Below, piece by piece: positions 55,276 to 64,000 of a stretch of DNA of 64,000 nucleotides. Made by a program: the position numbers and the translations under genes. The stretch is from the NCBI RefSeq assembly GCF_034321785.1, contig NZ_JAXLPB010000002.1:558001-622000 (forward strand), written 5' to 3'. The notes beneath the pieces were generated by a model, which did not search any database, was not told the DNA's origin, and saw nothing but the letters and a program-made list of their open reading frames with translations. Numbering within the stretch: position 1 is the stretch's first letter; each line of letters opens with the position of its first letter. This stretch comes from Fulvimarina uroteuthidis. Lineage in GTDB: Bacteria; Pseudomonadota; Alphaproteobacteria; Rhizobiales; Rhizobiaceae.

Positions 55276-55289
55276 GGCGCGCGGGCGCC
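55276..55289 (+). terminator. Weak terminator after parB
   Basis: GGCGC, loop GCGG, GCGCC, followed by TTATCC, 14 bp after the stop. Short T-run. Confidence 0.3.
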
Positions 55290-55431
55290 TTATCCGCATG
55301 TTCGCACCCGATGCGCCAGGACGCAGGACGGATTGCCGGAGCCCCCGGGCAGGCTACGATCCCCGCGCGTCCGCTTCCTCGCCGTGACGAGCTGATGGGA
55401 GCACGGGCTCGTCGCGGCCTGTCATCGATGT

Positions 55432-55983
55432 CTATTCGAAGCAGCGCACTTCGGCTTCGGCCTGGGCCCGGCGAAGATTGCCGACCGCTTCCTTGGCCCG
55501 GGCGCTCGAATTGAAGAGCACGCCCTTTTCGCCCGACACCTGCCCCATGGAAAGGAAGGTCGAGGCCTCGACATAGTCGACATAGGAAATCAGCGATGCC
55601 GTCACGTCGAAGGAGCAGGAGCACTGTTCGAGCGCGGTGCGCGACTGGCCGTTCGTGGCCATGCAGCCGAAGACGTAGTCGGCCGCGACGATCGTCGGAT
55701 AATCGGCGGTCGAGGCGCTGGCCGTCTGGCCGGGAAGCGATACGGTTGCTCCGCCGGGGCCGACGACAGTCCGGGCCGGAACCGGCATCGATCCGGCGGC
55801 GGGGGCTGCCGGTGGCGTTGCCGATGCCTCTGGCGGCGCGATTTGCGTCGCTTCCGCCGGGGCGGGCGCTGCGCCGGGATCGGCCTGTGCGAAGCTTGGG
55901 GTCGGGCCTGCCGCAAAAAGCGTCGCGGCGAAGCCGGCGGCGAGAACGCGTCGGACGCGCAAAGAGAGGGTCACGTGTGTCAT
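55432..55983 (-). CDS. Secreted protein of unknown function with a Cys-rich centre
   Basis: 183 residues. Signal peptide to about residue 32 (AAGFAATLFAAGPTPSFAQ), a Pro/Ala-rich linker (35-90), then a folded part from about 90 with YVFGCMATNGQSRTALEQCSCSFDVTASLI, four cysteines in all with the last near the end (EVRCFE). Sits third in an operon with a YVTN propeller and an MxaD-like protein, with 4-bp overlap to the propeller gene. No family recognised; a periplasmic partner of a quinoprotein system is inferred from context. Confidence 0.65.
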   Translation of the reverse strand: MTHVTLSLRVRRVLAAGFAATLFAAGPTPSFAQADPGAAPAPAEATQIAPPEASATPPAAPAAGSMPVPARTVVGPGGATVSLPGQTASASTADYPTIVAADYVFGCMATNGQSRTALEQCSCSFDVTASLISYVDYVEASTFLSMGQVSGEKGVLFNSSARAKEAVGNLRRAQAEAEVRCFE

Positions 55984-56981
55984 CGTCCCTTGTCCTTTCC
56001 TGTCGCCTTCCCGGCGATGAAGTTGCCGAACGCGCGCGGCCCATTGCCGACGTCGACTGTTTCGGTGATGTCCAGCGTGTCGGTGTCGACTTTGGCGAGC
56101 GTGCCGTCGAACCAGTTGGCGACGTAGACGAAGCGTCCGTCCGCGCTCGCCTCGATGCCTTCGGGATATTCGCCGATGGCGATCTCGCCGAGCGCGCGGT
56201 ATGTCCCCGCGTCGAAGACGGAGAGCGTGCCGCCATACTGGTCGGTCACGAAGACCTTGACATTGGCTTCCGCGGCTGCATAGGGATGCGAGCCGACTGG
56301 AACCGTCGCGAGGATCTCGCGTGTCGTCATATCGAGCACCGTCACGTCGTCGCTGCCGACATTCACGGCATAGACCCGGCGCTGATCGGGGGAGATCGTC
56401 ACGCCGAACGGGCGCTTGCCGACGCCGACGCGGGCAAGCGCCTCGCCGGTCTTCGCATCGATGAAGGAGACCTGGTCGGAATCGCGATCGGCGGTGACGA
56501 TCATCGTCCCATCGGCGGACACCGCCACGCCGGAGGGCGATTCGCCCGTTTCGAACCGTGCCGTGACGGTCCGCGTCTCCGGATCGACGACGAGCAGCGA
56601 ATGGGAGAACCAGTCGGCGACGTAGACCGGGCTGCCGGACGGGTGAACCGCGATGCCGAGGGGCCCGCCGCCGGTCTCGATGTCGGGCAGGACCGCGCCG
56701 GACCGAAGATCGATGACGCCGATGGCCTTGGCCTCCGGCCGCGAGACATAGGCGTACCGGTCGGTGACCGCGATGCCGGCGGGCTTGCCGTCCATCGGGA
56801 TCGAACCGATGACCTCCATCGTGTCGAGTTCGACGATGGAAACCGTCTCGCCATCCTGGTTGGTGACGAAGGCCCGTTCACCTGCATGAGCCGGCGAACC
56901 AAACGCGAGAGCCGCCATCGTGAAGCCGGCGAGGAGGGGCAGGCGCGCGCGCGCCCGCCGCCTCGAATGCCGCGGGATCAC
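55980..56981 (-). CDS. YVTN-family beta-propeller periplasmic protein
   Basis: 333 residues from GTG 56981, which overlaps the upstream SRPBCC stop by 4 bp. Signal peptide to about 35 (LLAGFTMAALAFGSPAHA), then about seven blades with the YVTN pattern: RAFVTNQDGETVSIVELDT, PAGIAVTDRYAYVS, VYVADWFSHSLLVVDPET, RVYAVNVGSDDVTVLD, KVFVTDQYGGTLSVFD and FVYVANWFDGTLAKVDT. Such propellers accompany PQQ-dependent alcohol oxidation loci; binding role only inferred. Confidence 0.87.
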   Translation of the reverse strand: MIPRHSRRRARARLPLLAGFTMAALAFGSPAHAGERAFVTNQDGETVSIVELDTMEVIGSIPMDGKPAGIAVTDRYAYVSRPEAKAIGVIDLRSGAVLPDIETGGGPLGIAVHPSGSPVYVADWFSHSLLVVDPETRTVTARFETGESPSGVAVSADGTMIVTADRDSDQVSFIDAKTGEALARVGVGKRPFGVTISPDQRRVYAVNVGSDDVTVLDMTTREILATVPVGSHPYAAAEANVKVFVTDQYGGTLSVFDAGTYRALGEIAIGEYPEGIEASADGRFVYVANWFDGTLAKVDTDTLDITETVDVGNGPRAFGNFIAGKATGKDKGR

Positions 56982-57514
56982 GAGCCGGCTTCGACAGCCT
57001 TTTTCAAACCGTCGAGACCTTCGGTGATGTAGGTGCCAACGCCCGTGACGGCCGCTTCGTCGTTGAGTTCCGCCGGCGGATCGTTGTTCGGATAGCCGCG
57101 ATAGAAGGCCGCGCTCCAGGTGACCTCGGACGTGCCCTCGGCATCGCCGGGCTTGACCGAGACGTTGGACGAATAGTTCGTCGCAGGGATGACCTTGATG
57201 TTGGTCTGGCCGATGAACGTGCCGAAGCGCATCTTGTCGGCGTCGTAGCGGGAGAGTTCCTCCTCCATCGTCTCGCCGGAGGCGTAGGTGATGGTCCGGA
57301 TCGAGCCCTTGTTGTTGCCGTCGGTCGCTTTGACCGAGGTGACCTGCGGATGCCAGGACATGTCGGAGAACTCGCCGAGCACGGCCCAGACCTTGTCGGG
57401 CGCGGCGTTGATCTCGATGCTCTCGCTTGTCTTCTGGCGCGTCGGGCCATGGGCGAATGCGAGCGACGGGACGATGACGAACGCCGCGGCGATACTCAAC
57501 AAATGTCTGGACAC
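56978..57514 (-). CDS. Periplasmic SRPBCC protein, MxaD-like
   Basis: 178 residues with a signal peptide (about 1-21, ALAFA..AHGP). SRPBCC/START-like fold: KTSESIEINAAPDKVWAVLGEFSDMSWHPQV, then GSIRTITYASGETMEEEL and a late GVGTYITEGLDGLKK. MxaD of methylotrophs, which it resembles, affects electron transfer between methanol dehydrogenase and cytochrome cL. First gene of the operon, overlapping the propeller gene. No dehydrogenase is adjacent. The call to MxaD rests on fold, export and context. Confidence 0.75.
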   Translation of the reverse strand: MSRHLLSIAAAFVIVPSLAFAHGPTRQKTSESIEINAAPDKVWAVLGEFSDMSWHPQVTSVKATDGNNKGSIRTITYASGETMEEELSRYDADKMRFGTFIGQTNIKVIPATNYSSNVSVKPGDAEGTSEVTWSAAFYRGYPNNDPPAELNDEAAVTGVGTYITEGLDGLKKAVEAGS

Positions 57515-57661
57515 GTAAACTTCTCCTCCTCAGGGTCACACGGTGCCTGACGCTCGATCGGTTCTCCCGATGCACCGGTTCCTGGCCGACGATATCGGAA
57601 AAGGGACCGGCAAGGGAAGCCTTCCGGCGGAAGGCTCACGGGATTGGGAAGATTTCCGCCC

Positions 57662-58291
57662 CTATCGCCTTGAGTTTCCGGTGGTTTCGCCAAGGCCGCC
57701 GGTGTCGAGGACGAACGCCACGATATCGGCAAGGCCCGTTGAGCGCTTCAGATCGGCAAACACCGTGGCGCGGCCCTTGCGTGCGGCCTTCGCGTCCGAT
57801 CGCATGCGTTCGAGATCGGCGCCCACATGGGGCGCAAGGTCGGTCTTGTTGACGATGAGAAGATCGGAGCGGTTGATCGCCGGCCCGCCCTTTCGCGGGA
57901 TGTCGTCGCCCTGGCAGCAGGAGATGACGTAAAGGGTCAGGTCGGCGAGATCGGGCGAAAAGGTCGCGGCGAGATTGTCGCCGCCGCTCTCGATGAAGAC
58001 GATGTCGAGATCGGGGAAGCGGGCGTTGAGCCGGTCGATCGCCCTCAGATTGATCGAGGCATCCTCGCGAATGGCCGTGTGCGGGCAGCCGCCGGTCTCC
58101 ACGCCCTCGATCCGGTCCGAAGAGAGCGCCTGCATGCGCACCAGCGCGTCCGCGTCTTCGCGCGTATAGATGTCGTTGGTGACGACGGCGATGGAGAAGC
58201 GGTCGCGCAGCGTCTCGCAGAGCCGCGCGGTCAGCGTCGTCTTGCCGACACCGACGGGACCGCCGATGCCGACGCGCAGGGGACCGTTCAT
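57662..58291 (-). CDS. ureG: Urease accessory GTPase UreG
   Basis: 209 residues from the ATG complement at 58289-58291 (GGAG seven bases upstream). SIMIBI GTPase: GIGGPVGVGKTTLT (about 8-21), VVTNDIYTREDADAL, the nickel-binding CPH in ETGGCPHTAIREDAS, FIESGGDNLAATFSP, GDDIPRKGGPAI and NKTDLAPHVG. It hydrolyses GTP while delivering Ni2+ to urease with UreF/UreD. Last gene of the operon. Confidence 0.97.
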   Translation of the reverse strand: MNGPLRVGIGGPVGVGKTTLTARLCETLRDRFSIAVVTNDIYTREDADALVRMQALSSDRIEGVETGGCPHTAIREDASINLRAIDRLNARFPDLDIVFIESGGDNLAATFSPDLADLTLYVISCCQGDDIPRKGGPAINRSDLLIVNKTDLAPHVGADLERMRSDAKAARKGRATVFADLKRSTGLADIVAFVLDTGGLGETTGNSRR

Positions 58292-58310
58292 AAGGGAGCT
58301 CCGGGGTTCG

Positions 58311-59000
58311 TCACGACAGGAAAAGGCGGCCGTCGAGGACCGCATGGCGCAGGCTGTCGATCTCTGCGGCAAGGCAGCCGGAGCCGAGATCACCCAAATC
58401 GGCGTCGGCCGCGCGGGATGCGGTGGTGAGAATGGCAGGTTCGAGCGCGGCCATCGCCTTGGCGGCACCGGTCTGGCCGATCAGTGAAAGGCGGATTGCG
58501 GCCTGCAGCTGGGCCGAGACGGCGGCGTGGAGAAAGACGGTGATCGTATCCAACGCCGTGACGCCATGGGCAGCGGCAGCGGCACCAAGATGGACGGGGA
58601 AGGGGGTGTCGCGTCTCGATTGGGCAAGCGCCGATTCTCCCGCCATGTCATGGGCCTCATCCTCCGAAGCCGGCACCCAGGGCGTGACGGCCTTGGCGAA
58701 GGACCGACCCTGGTCGAGTGTTTCGGCAAGGCGCTCGGCGGACCCGGCGAGCGCTGCGGCGTGAAGGGCGAGATCGCCAAGAGCGGTCATGTCCGGATAG
58801 GCGCGAAAGGCGCAGGCGATCAGGACCGCGTCGTTCCAGAGCGTGCCCTCGCGCACGAGGTGCTGCGTTCGCTCGATCAGCGCCTCGAGCGTTGCGATGC
58901 GCTCTTCGGCAATCGCCGTTTCGAGGCCGCCCGAATAGGCAAAGCCACCGGTGGGAAAGACCGGCGACAGCCAGGACAGAAGGGCAAGCGGGAAAACCAT
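58311..59000 (-). CDS. ureF: Urease accessory protein UreF
   Basis: 229 residues, all-helical. Conserved N-terminus LLSWLSPVFPTGGFAYSGGLETAI, the middle NDAVLIACAFRAY and the C-terminal HAAVSAQLQAAIRLSLIGQTGAAKAMAAL. UreF is a scaffold of the UreD-UreF-UreG complex that gates GTP hydrolysis. It lies 3 bp after ureE and 19 bp before ureG. Confidence 0.94.
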   Translation of the reverse strand: MVFPLALLSWLSPVFPTGGFAYSGGLETAIAEERIATLEALIERTQHLVREGTLWNDAVLIACAFRAYPDMTALGDLALHAAALAGSAERLAETLDQGRSFAKAVTPWVPASEDEAHDMAGESALAQSRRDTPFPVHLGAAAAAHGVTALDTITVFLHAAVSAQLQAAIRLSLIGQTGAAKAMAALEPAILTTASRAADADLGDLGSGCLAAEIDSLRHAVLDGRLFLS

Positions 59001-59003
59001 TGG

Positions 59004-59591
59004 TTAGCCGGCTTTGATAGAGTGAGAGGCAGGCGCTGCGGCAGCCGATTGGGGCATGTCCGGCGCTTCGCCATGGTGGGAGTGGCCATGCGCGTCCCCG
59101 TGGGCATGGGCGTGGGCATGATCGCCCGTGTGAGCCCCGTGATGATGATGCCCGTGGCTCTCATCATGGGAATCGCCGTAGGCCCCGCCTTCGGGATCGA
59201 ACGGCTCGTCGACGGGGGTGACCGTCGCACCGAGGCCGGTGAGCATCGCCTCGATGACGTGATCGCGGCGGATGAGAATGCGGCCGTCCTCGATCTGCGC
59301 GGCCAGATGCCGGTTGCCGATCTGCCAGGCGAGCGCGTGGAGATGGCGTGGGTTCTCACCCGAGACGGCAAACAGTGCTTCCGGCGCGGCGCGCACCTCG
59401 ATCACCCGTCCATCGTCGAGGAGAAGGCCCTCGCCATGGCGCAGGAGCCTGGCTGCCGGCAGGTCGAGCAGAAACGACAGGCCGCCATCGGAGGTGAGCA
59501 CCATGCGGCGGCGATGGCGTGCCGTCTCGTCGAGCGTGATGGTATCGGCGGCCTCATAGGGCCGCGCCGCGATCTGGCTGGCGCGGATCAT
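59004..59591 (-). CDS. ureE: Urease nickel chaperone UreE with His-rich tail
   Basis: 195 residues. UreE domains ADTITLDETARHRRRM, FLLDLPAARLLRHG and LAWQIGNRHLAAQIEDGRILI. The C-terminal ~45 residues are very His-rich (about 14 His between residues 140 and 175, HGHHHH, HAHAHAH and similar), suitable for Ni2+ storage. Its ATG overlaps the brnA stop by 4 bp (59588-59591), so its translation is coupled to the antitoxin gene. The paralogue at 43.7 kb lacks the His tail. Confidence 0.95.
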   Translation of the reverse strand: MIRASQIAARPYEAADTITLDETARHRRRMVLTSDGGLSFLLDLPAARLLRHGEGLLLDDGRVIEVRAAPEALFAVSGENPRHLHALAWQIGNRHLAAQIEDGRILIRRDHVIEAMLTGLGATVTPVDEPFDPEGGAYGDSHDESHGHHHHGAHTGDHAHAHAHGDAHGHSHHGEAPDMPQSAAAAPASHSIKAG

Positions 59592-59896
59592 CGTGATCCG
59601 GCTTTCGCCGCGCGCACATAGGCTGCGAGAATATCGTTCATCCGGGTCTGGTACCCTCGCCCCTCGGACTTGAACCAGTCGACGATCTCGGCATCGAGCC
59701 GGATGGTCAACTGCTTCTTCAAAGGCAAGGAACCGCCGGGCGCGACCAGCCGCATCTCGGCCAGCATTTCGGGCGTCAGCTCCGGAATGTCTGAGAAGTC
59801 GATGTCTTCGTCCGAAAGAGCGTCGTACCGTTCCAATTCTTCTTTTGACGGCTCTGGAGGCTCATTCGGATCAAGTCGGTAGCGGACGGTTGCCAT
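59588..59896 (-). CDS. brnA: BrnA-family antitoxin
   Basis: 102 residues from ATG 59896; a longer opening to 59917 has no better start. Acidic N-terminus (DPNEPPEPSKEELERYDALSD), then DIPELTPEMLAEM, and a C-terminal ribbon-helix-helix-like part KKQLTIRLDAEIVDWFKSEGRGYQTRMNDILAAYV, typical of BrnA. It overlaps the toxin gene by 26 bp upstream and ureE by 4 bp downstream. As in other BrnTA modules it would neutralise BrnT and bind the operator. Confidence 0.88.
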   Translation of the reverse strand: MATVRYRLDPNEPPEPSKEELERYDALSDEDIDFSDIPELTPEMLAEMRLVAPGGSLPLKKQLTIRLDAEIVDWFKSEGRGYQTRMNDILAAYVRAAKAGSR

Positions 59897-60152
59897 AGAC
59901 TGCCTTCTCTCTCTCATTGCCTTTGCGCGCGGAGATGATGCGGATTTTCCCGCTGCGTTCGGTGAAAATGACGACGTAGAGACGCGGCCCTATCAGGCCC
60001 ATGACAATGAATCTCCGCTCGCCATAATCTTCCCGCTCGTCTTCGAACACCAGACGCGCGGGATCGTTGAAAACGGCTGTTGCACTTCGGAAGCGAATCG
60101 TATGCTTGCGAAAATTGCTGATGTCTTTCGCTTCATCCCATTCAAAGTCCAT
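59871..60152 (-). CDS. brnT: BrnT-family toxin (RelE-like RNase)
   Basis: 93 residues from ATG 60152. BrnT pattern: FEWDEAKDISNFRKHTIRF, AVFNDPARLVFEDER, YGERRFIVMGLIGPRLYVVIFTERSGKIRIISARKGNEREKAVY; the His/Lys/Arg set of the catalytic face (KH, R..RII.AR) is intact. BrnT cleaves mRNA when free. The gene pair is in the urease operon, between ureC and ureE, with 77 bp to ureC and an inverted repeat just upstream. Base use here looks less GC-rich than its neighbours. Confidence 0.9.
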   Translation of the reverse strand: MDFEWDEAKDISNFRKHTIRFRSATAVFNDPARLVFEDEREDYGERRFIVMGLIGPRLYVVIFTERSGKIRIISARKGNEREKAVYGNRPLPT

Positions 60153-60153
60153 A

Positions 60154-60175
60154 TGTAACTACACTCGTCGTTACA
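60154..60175. promoter_or_regulatory. Candidate BrnTA operator
   Basis: TGTAAC (60154-60159) and GTTACA (60170-60175) form a 6-bp-arm inverted repeat with a 10-bp spacer directly upstream of brnT. The place and shape suit an autoregulatory BrnA site and an internal promoter of the urease operon. Confidence 0.5.
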
Positions 60176-60229
60176 ATCAATCGGATCCGGCAACCGAAGC
60201 AGGCAATTCATCCTTGCGAAGGATATTCC

Positions 60230-61942
<1,713 letters not shown>

Positions 61943-61963
61943 CGTGCGTTCCCTCGTTCTCGT

Positions 61964-62401
61964 TCAGGGCTCTGGATTGATGAAGGCTTCGAGTTCGGCG
62001 ATCCGCGCGGCGGTCAGCCCCGCAAGGCAGTCGTTCTCGACCTGCGGGCGCATTGAGCCGCCATAGAACTGCAGGCCCGTCAGGGCGCAGTGATTGTCCT
62101 TGTAGGCGATCCAGCCGCGTTGCGCCTTCAGGAGCGCATCCCAGGGCCCGTCATCGTCTTCGGATAGCGGATTGTACGCGTCGGCTCGCAGTTCGCCCTG
62201 GCGCTCCCTTGCGATCCGGCTCGCCTCGTCCCAGAGCGTATTGAGGCGCTCGTCGAGCCGTCCGGCGGCTTCGGCCGAGCAGATGGTCATGTCGAGCTGC
62301 GTCTGGGGATCGTCGCAGTCCGGGCCGTCCTGTGCCATGGCTGCGCCCGTGCCCAGACCGAGGCCGAGACCCAGAACGCCGAGACGAACGAGCGATCTCA
62401 T
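61964..62401 (-). CDS. LprI-type lysozyme-inhibitor domain protein (DUF1311)
   Basis: 145 residues with a signal peptide (about 1-22, GLGLGLGTGAAMA). LprI N-terminal domain pattern: DCDDPQTQLDMTICSAEAAGRLDERLNTLWDEA, then LLKAQRGWIAYKDNHCAL and a late DCLAGLTAARIAELE; the four to five cysteines fit the disulphides of the family. M. tuberculosis LprI inhibits lysozyme; other DUF1311 roles are unknown. Embedded in the urease operon, overlapping ureB by 4 bp and 21 bp before ureC. Confidence 0.85.
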   Translation of the reverse strand: MRSLVRLGVLGLGLGLGTGAAMAQDGPDCDDPQTQLDMTICSAEAAGRLDERLNTLWDEASRIARERQGELRADAYNPLSEDDDGPWDALLKAQRGWIAYKDNHCALTGLQFYGGSMRPQVENDCLAGLTAARIAELEAFINPEP

Positions 62402-62703
62402 CGGCTTGCCCGATATTCACCGCGAAAGCCGGTGATGTTGCCGTTGCCGCCGAACGGGACGAGTTCGACCTCGCGCTCCTGGCCCGGTTCGAACCGCACC
62501 GCGGAACCGGCGGCGATATCGAGGCGCATGCCCCGGGCCCGGGCCCGGTCGAAGTCGAGCGCGGGATTGGTTTCGGCGAAGTGATAATGGCTTCCCACCT
62601 GTACCGGCCGGTCGCCGGTGTTGGCGACGACGAGGGTCAGGGCCTCGCGGTCCGCGTTGAGCGTGATCGTGCCGTCGCGGACGAAGAGTTCGCCCGGGAT
62701 CAT
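62398..62703 (-). CDS. ureB: Urease beta subunit
   Basis: 101 residues, the usual separate beta subunit. Marks IPGELFVRDGTITLNADREALTLVVANTGDRPVQVGSHYHFAETN, GMRLDIAAGSAVRFEPGQ and NITGFRGEY. A structural subunit of the UreABC trimer. Overlaps the upstream small-protein gene and the downstream lprI gene by 4 bp each. Confidence 0.97.
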   Translation of the reverse strand: MIPGELFVRDGTITLNADREALTLVVANTGDRPVQVGSHYHFAETNPALDFDRARARGMRLDIAAGSAVRFEPGQEREVELVPFGGNGNITGFRGEYRASR

Positions 62704-62879
62704 CGCCTGCTGTTCCGGCGCACGAGGGAGAAGCCGGCAAAGCCGACGGCCGCCGCGAGGACGGCGAGAAGGCCGATCGTATCGAACGCGCCCATATGGG
62801 TGTGCGTGACGGCCACCTCATGGGCCCGCGCGCCGGCGGCGGTTATAAGAAGGATCGACAGGGTGGACAGGGATCGCAT
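62700..62879 (-). CDS. Small membrane protein in the urease operon (59 aa)
   Basis: Starts ATG 62879 with AGGAG nine bases upstream. Hydrophobic N-terminal signal-like segment (LSTLSILLITAAGARA), a short His-containing loop (HEVAVTHTHMG) and a membrane helix (about 35-52, IGLLAVLAAAVGFAGFSLV) before a basic end. The His loop would be periplasmic. Stop overlaps ureB. Extra small genes between ureA and ureB are known in rhizobial urease operons; function unknown. A nickel-related role is only suggested by context. Confidence 0.6.
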   Translation of the reverse strand: MRSLSTLSILLITAAGARAHEVAVTHTHMGAFDTIGLLAVLAAAVGFAGFSLVRRNSRR

Positions 62880-63064
62880 GAGAAGACAGCTCCTGGATTT
62901 CATGAAAGATGTCGGGGCGGGATGGTGAAGCGCCGGTGGTCGTTCGGACAGGCCGCCAGGCCTTCGTGAGGAATGGCCGCCGTCGCGAACGGCACGCGGC
63001 AGGGGGGGGCGGGGATGTCCGGCAAGGTCCGGCCGGCGATGAATCATGGTCCGGTCGTCCCCCC

Positions 63065-63367
63065 TCAGCGGATCGGTTCGTGGACGGTGACGAGCTTGGT
63101 GCCGTCGGGAAAGGTCGCCTCGACCTGAACGTCGTGGATCATTTCGGCGATGCCCTCCATCACCTGTTCGCGGGTGAGGACGGCTGCGCCCGCCTCCATG
63201 AGGTCTGCGACCGAACGCCCGTCGCGCGCGCCCTCGACCACGAAATCGGTGATCAGCGCGATGGCTTCGGGGTGATTGAGCTTGACGCCGCGCTCCAGCC
63301 GCCGCCGCGCGACGTTCGCCGCCATGGCAACGAGGAGCTTGTCCTTTTCGCGAGGGGTCAGGATCAT
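63065..63367 (-). CDS. ureA: Urease gamma subunit
   Basis: 100 residues, typical of the gamma subunit. Marks LTPREKDKLLVAMAANVARRRLERGVKLNHPEAIALI, FVVEGARDGRSVADLM, QVMEGIAEMIHDVQVEATFPDGTKLVTVHEPI. It lies 29 bp after ureD and begins the structural genes. The 185-bp gap to the small membrane protein downstream holds no gene. Confidence 0.98.
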   Translation of the reverse strand: MILTPREKDKLLVAMAANVARRRLERGVKLNHPEAIALITDFVVEGARDGRSVADLMEAGAAVLTREQVMEGIAEMIHDVQVEATFPDGTKLVTVHEPIR

Positions 63368-63396
63368 CGCAGAAGCACTCCGGTTTTCGAGGGACG

Positions 63397-64000
63397 TCAG
63401 ACGGACCAGCAGCGGGGCAAGGCATAGCCGCCGCGAAGGTGGATGAGAAGGGGGACGAGACGGCGGCGGAGGGCGAGCGCGCTGCCCGCCATCATCCGCA
63501 CGACGAGCTTGCCGCCGACATAGCTCGCGCCACCCGCATCGCCGACGATGGCGCGCGCCCGCGCTTCCAGCGCCTCGCCCTGGGGGCCGACGAGGAGGAC
63601 GCTCGCATGGGCGATGGCGCCGCGCGCGACGGCGGCGCTTTGGAGCTTGTCGTCGATCGCCCCGTTGAGCCGAAGCGCCTCGACATGGACGGGCCGGCCC
63701 GCCTGGCGCACGGTCCACCGGTCGCGGAGGGTGCCGGTGCGCACCCGCTCGTTCATGGCGCCGCGCCCGAAGATCAGCGGCTCGCAGACGAGGAGCGAAG
63801 CGCCTTCGGACAGATCGCAGTCGATGGTCCGCGAGAAGGCCGCGCCATCGAAGGCGATCGTCTCCTGCGCCAGCCAGTGGAGCGCGGCATCCTCTTTGAC
63901 ATCCAGCCGGATCGTCGTCTCCGCCCGACCCTGCGGCGCGCGATAGAGCCGTTCGGCGGTCTGGCTGGCGAGCGTCAGATGGGTTCCGGGTCCCGCCTCG
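63397..64000 (-). CDS. ureD: Urease accessory protein UreD (C-terminal ~200 residues)
   Basis: The gene runs off the right edge, so the N-terminus is missing. The visible part reads THLTLASQTAERLY, DCDLSEGASLLVCEPLIFGRGAMNERV, DRWTVRQAGRPVHVEALRLNG and ends CWSV. UreD binds urease apoprotein and forms the nickel-channel complex with UreF and UreG. First gene of the operon, 29 bp upstream of ureA. Confidence 0.92.
   Translation of the reverse strand, partial: EAGPGTHLTLASQTAERLYRAPQGRAETTIRLDVKEDAALHWLAQETIAFDGAAFSRTIDCDLSEGASLLVCEPLIFGRGAMNERVRTGTLRDRWTVRQAGRPVHVEALRLNGAIDDKLQSAAVARGAIAHASVLLVGPQGEALEARARAIVGDAGGASYVGGKLVVRMMAGSALALRRRLVPLLIHLRGGYALPRCWSV

Overview
The window is a GC-rich, densely coded piece of an alphaproteobacterial main chromosome, most likely from the order Hyphomicrobiales (Rhizobiales). 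The signs are an Omp19-type inhibitor lipoprotein, a TimA44-MltA-Smr-XRE gene string beside fxsA/secB/dnaQ, a PetP/PetR pair behind ilvE, a rhizobial-style urease operon, a very long NAD-dependent glutamate dehydrogenase, and mnmG-rsmG-parA-parB. Genus cannot be fixed by eye.

The region is origin-proximal. parAB lies at 53.5-55.3 kb. Five copies of the 14-bp parS core GTTTCACGTGAAAC occur at 15.7, 24.8, 42.2, 49.4 and 52.6 kb, three of them touching coding sequence. A 1.18-kb non-coding stretch beside hemE (35.9-37.1 kb) has an AT-rich inverted repeat, clustered GANTC sites and degenerate DnaA-box-like 9-mers, and is the best oriC candidate. The hemE-hemJ block and the mnmG-rsmG-parAB block, which I expect to lie closer together with rho and mnmE in relatives, are here separated by about 14 kb of other genes.

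Layout: 0-2.6 kb, end of an iron-uptake-type cluster (di-haem oxidoreductase, imelysin, DUF1513). 2.6-5.4 kb, minus-strand XRE/Smr/MltA/TimA44 string. 5.6-9.9 kb, fxsA, secB, a TRIC-like membrane protein, dnaQ, DUF808 and a tiny lipoprotein. 10.1-24.1 kb, metabolic and regulatory genes (FAH, queF, ada/ogt, MarR, ggt, ilvE, petPR plus a kinase, a formaldehyde-activating-enzyme homologue, MBL, DUF1993, MOSC). 24.4-35.9 kb, NAD-GDH, pdxY, carbonic anhydrase, Omp19-like lipoprotein, phosphomannomutase, hemJ and hemE. 37.1-42 kb, a five-gene ABC-transporter/PHP-hydrolase operon. 42.2-47.2 kb, an amidohydrolase, an orphan second ureE, an MliC-like lysozyme inhibitor and secreted hypotheticals. 47.3-55.3 kb, typA, Uma2, mnmG, rsmG and parAB. 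55.4-57.5 kb, a tightly overlapping periplasmic three-gene operon (MxaD-like SRPBCC, YVTN propeller, Cys-containing protein). 57.7-64 kb, a minus-strand urease operon ureD-A-x-B-lprI-C-brnT-brnA-E-F-G with a BrnTA toxin-antitoxin module inside it.

The most unusual points are: BrnTA embedded in the urease operon, with ureE overlapping the antitoxin stop; parS sites used as coding sequence in different frames, once supplying a stop codon; a Fae homologue lacking the usual catalytic histidine; the compact periplasmic MxaD-like/propeller operon; and three putative inhibitors of lysozymes or proteases in one window.
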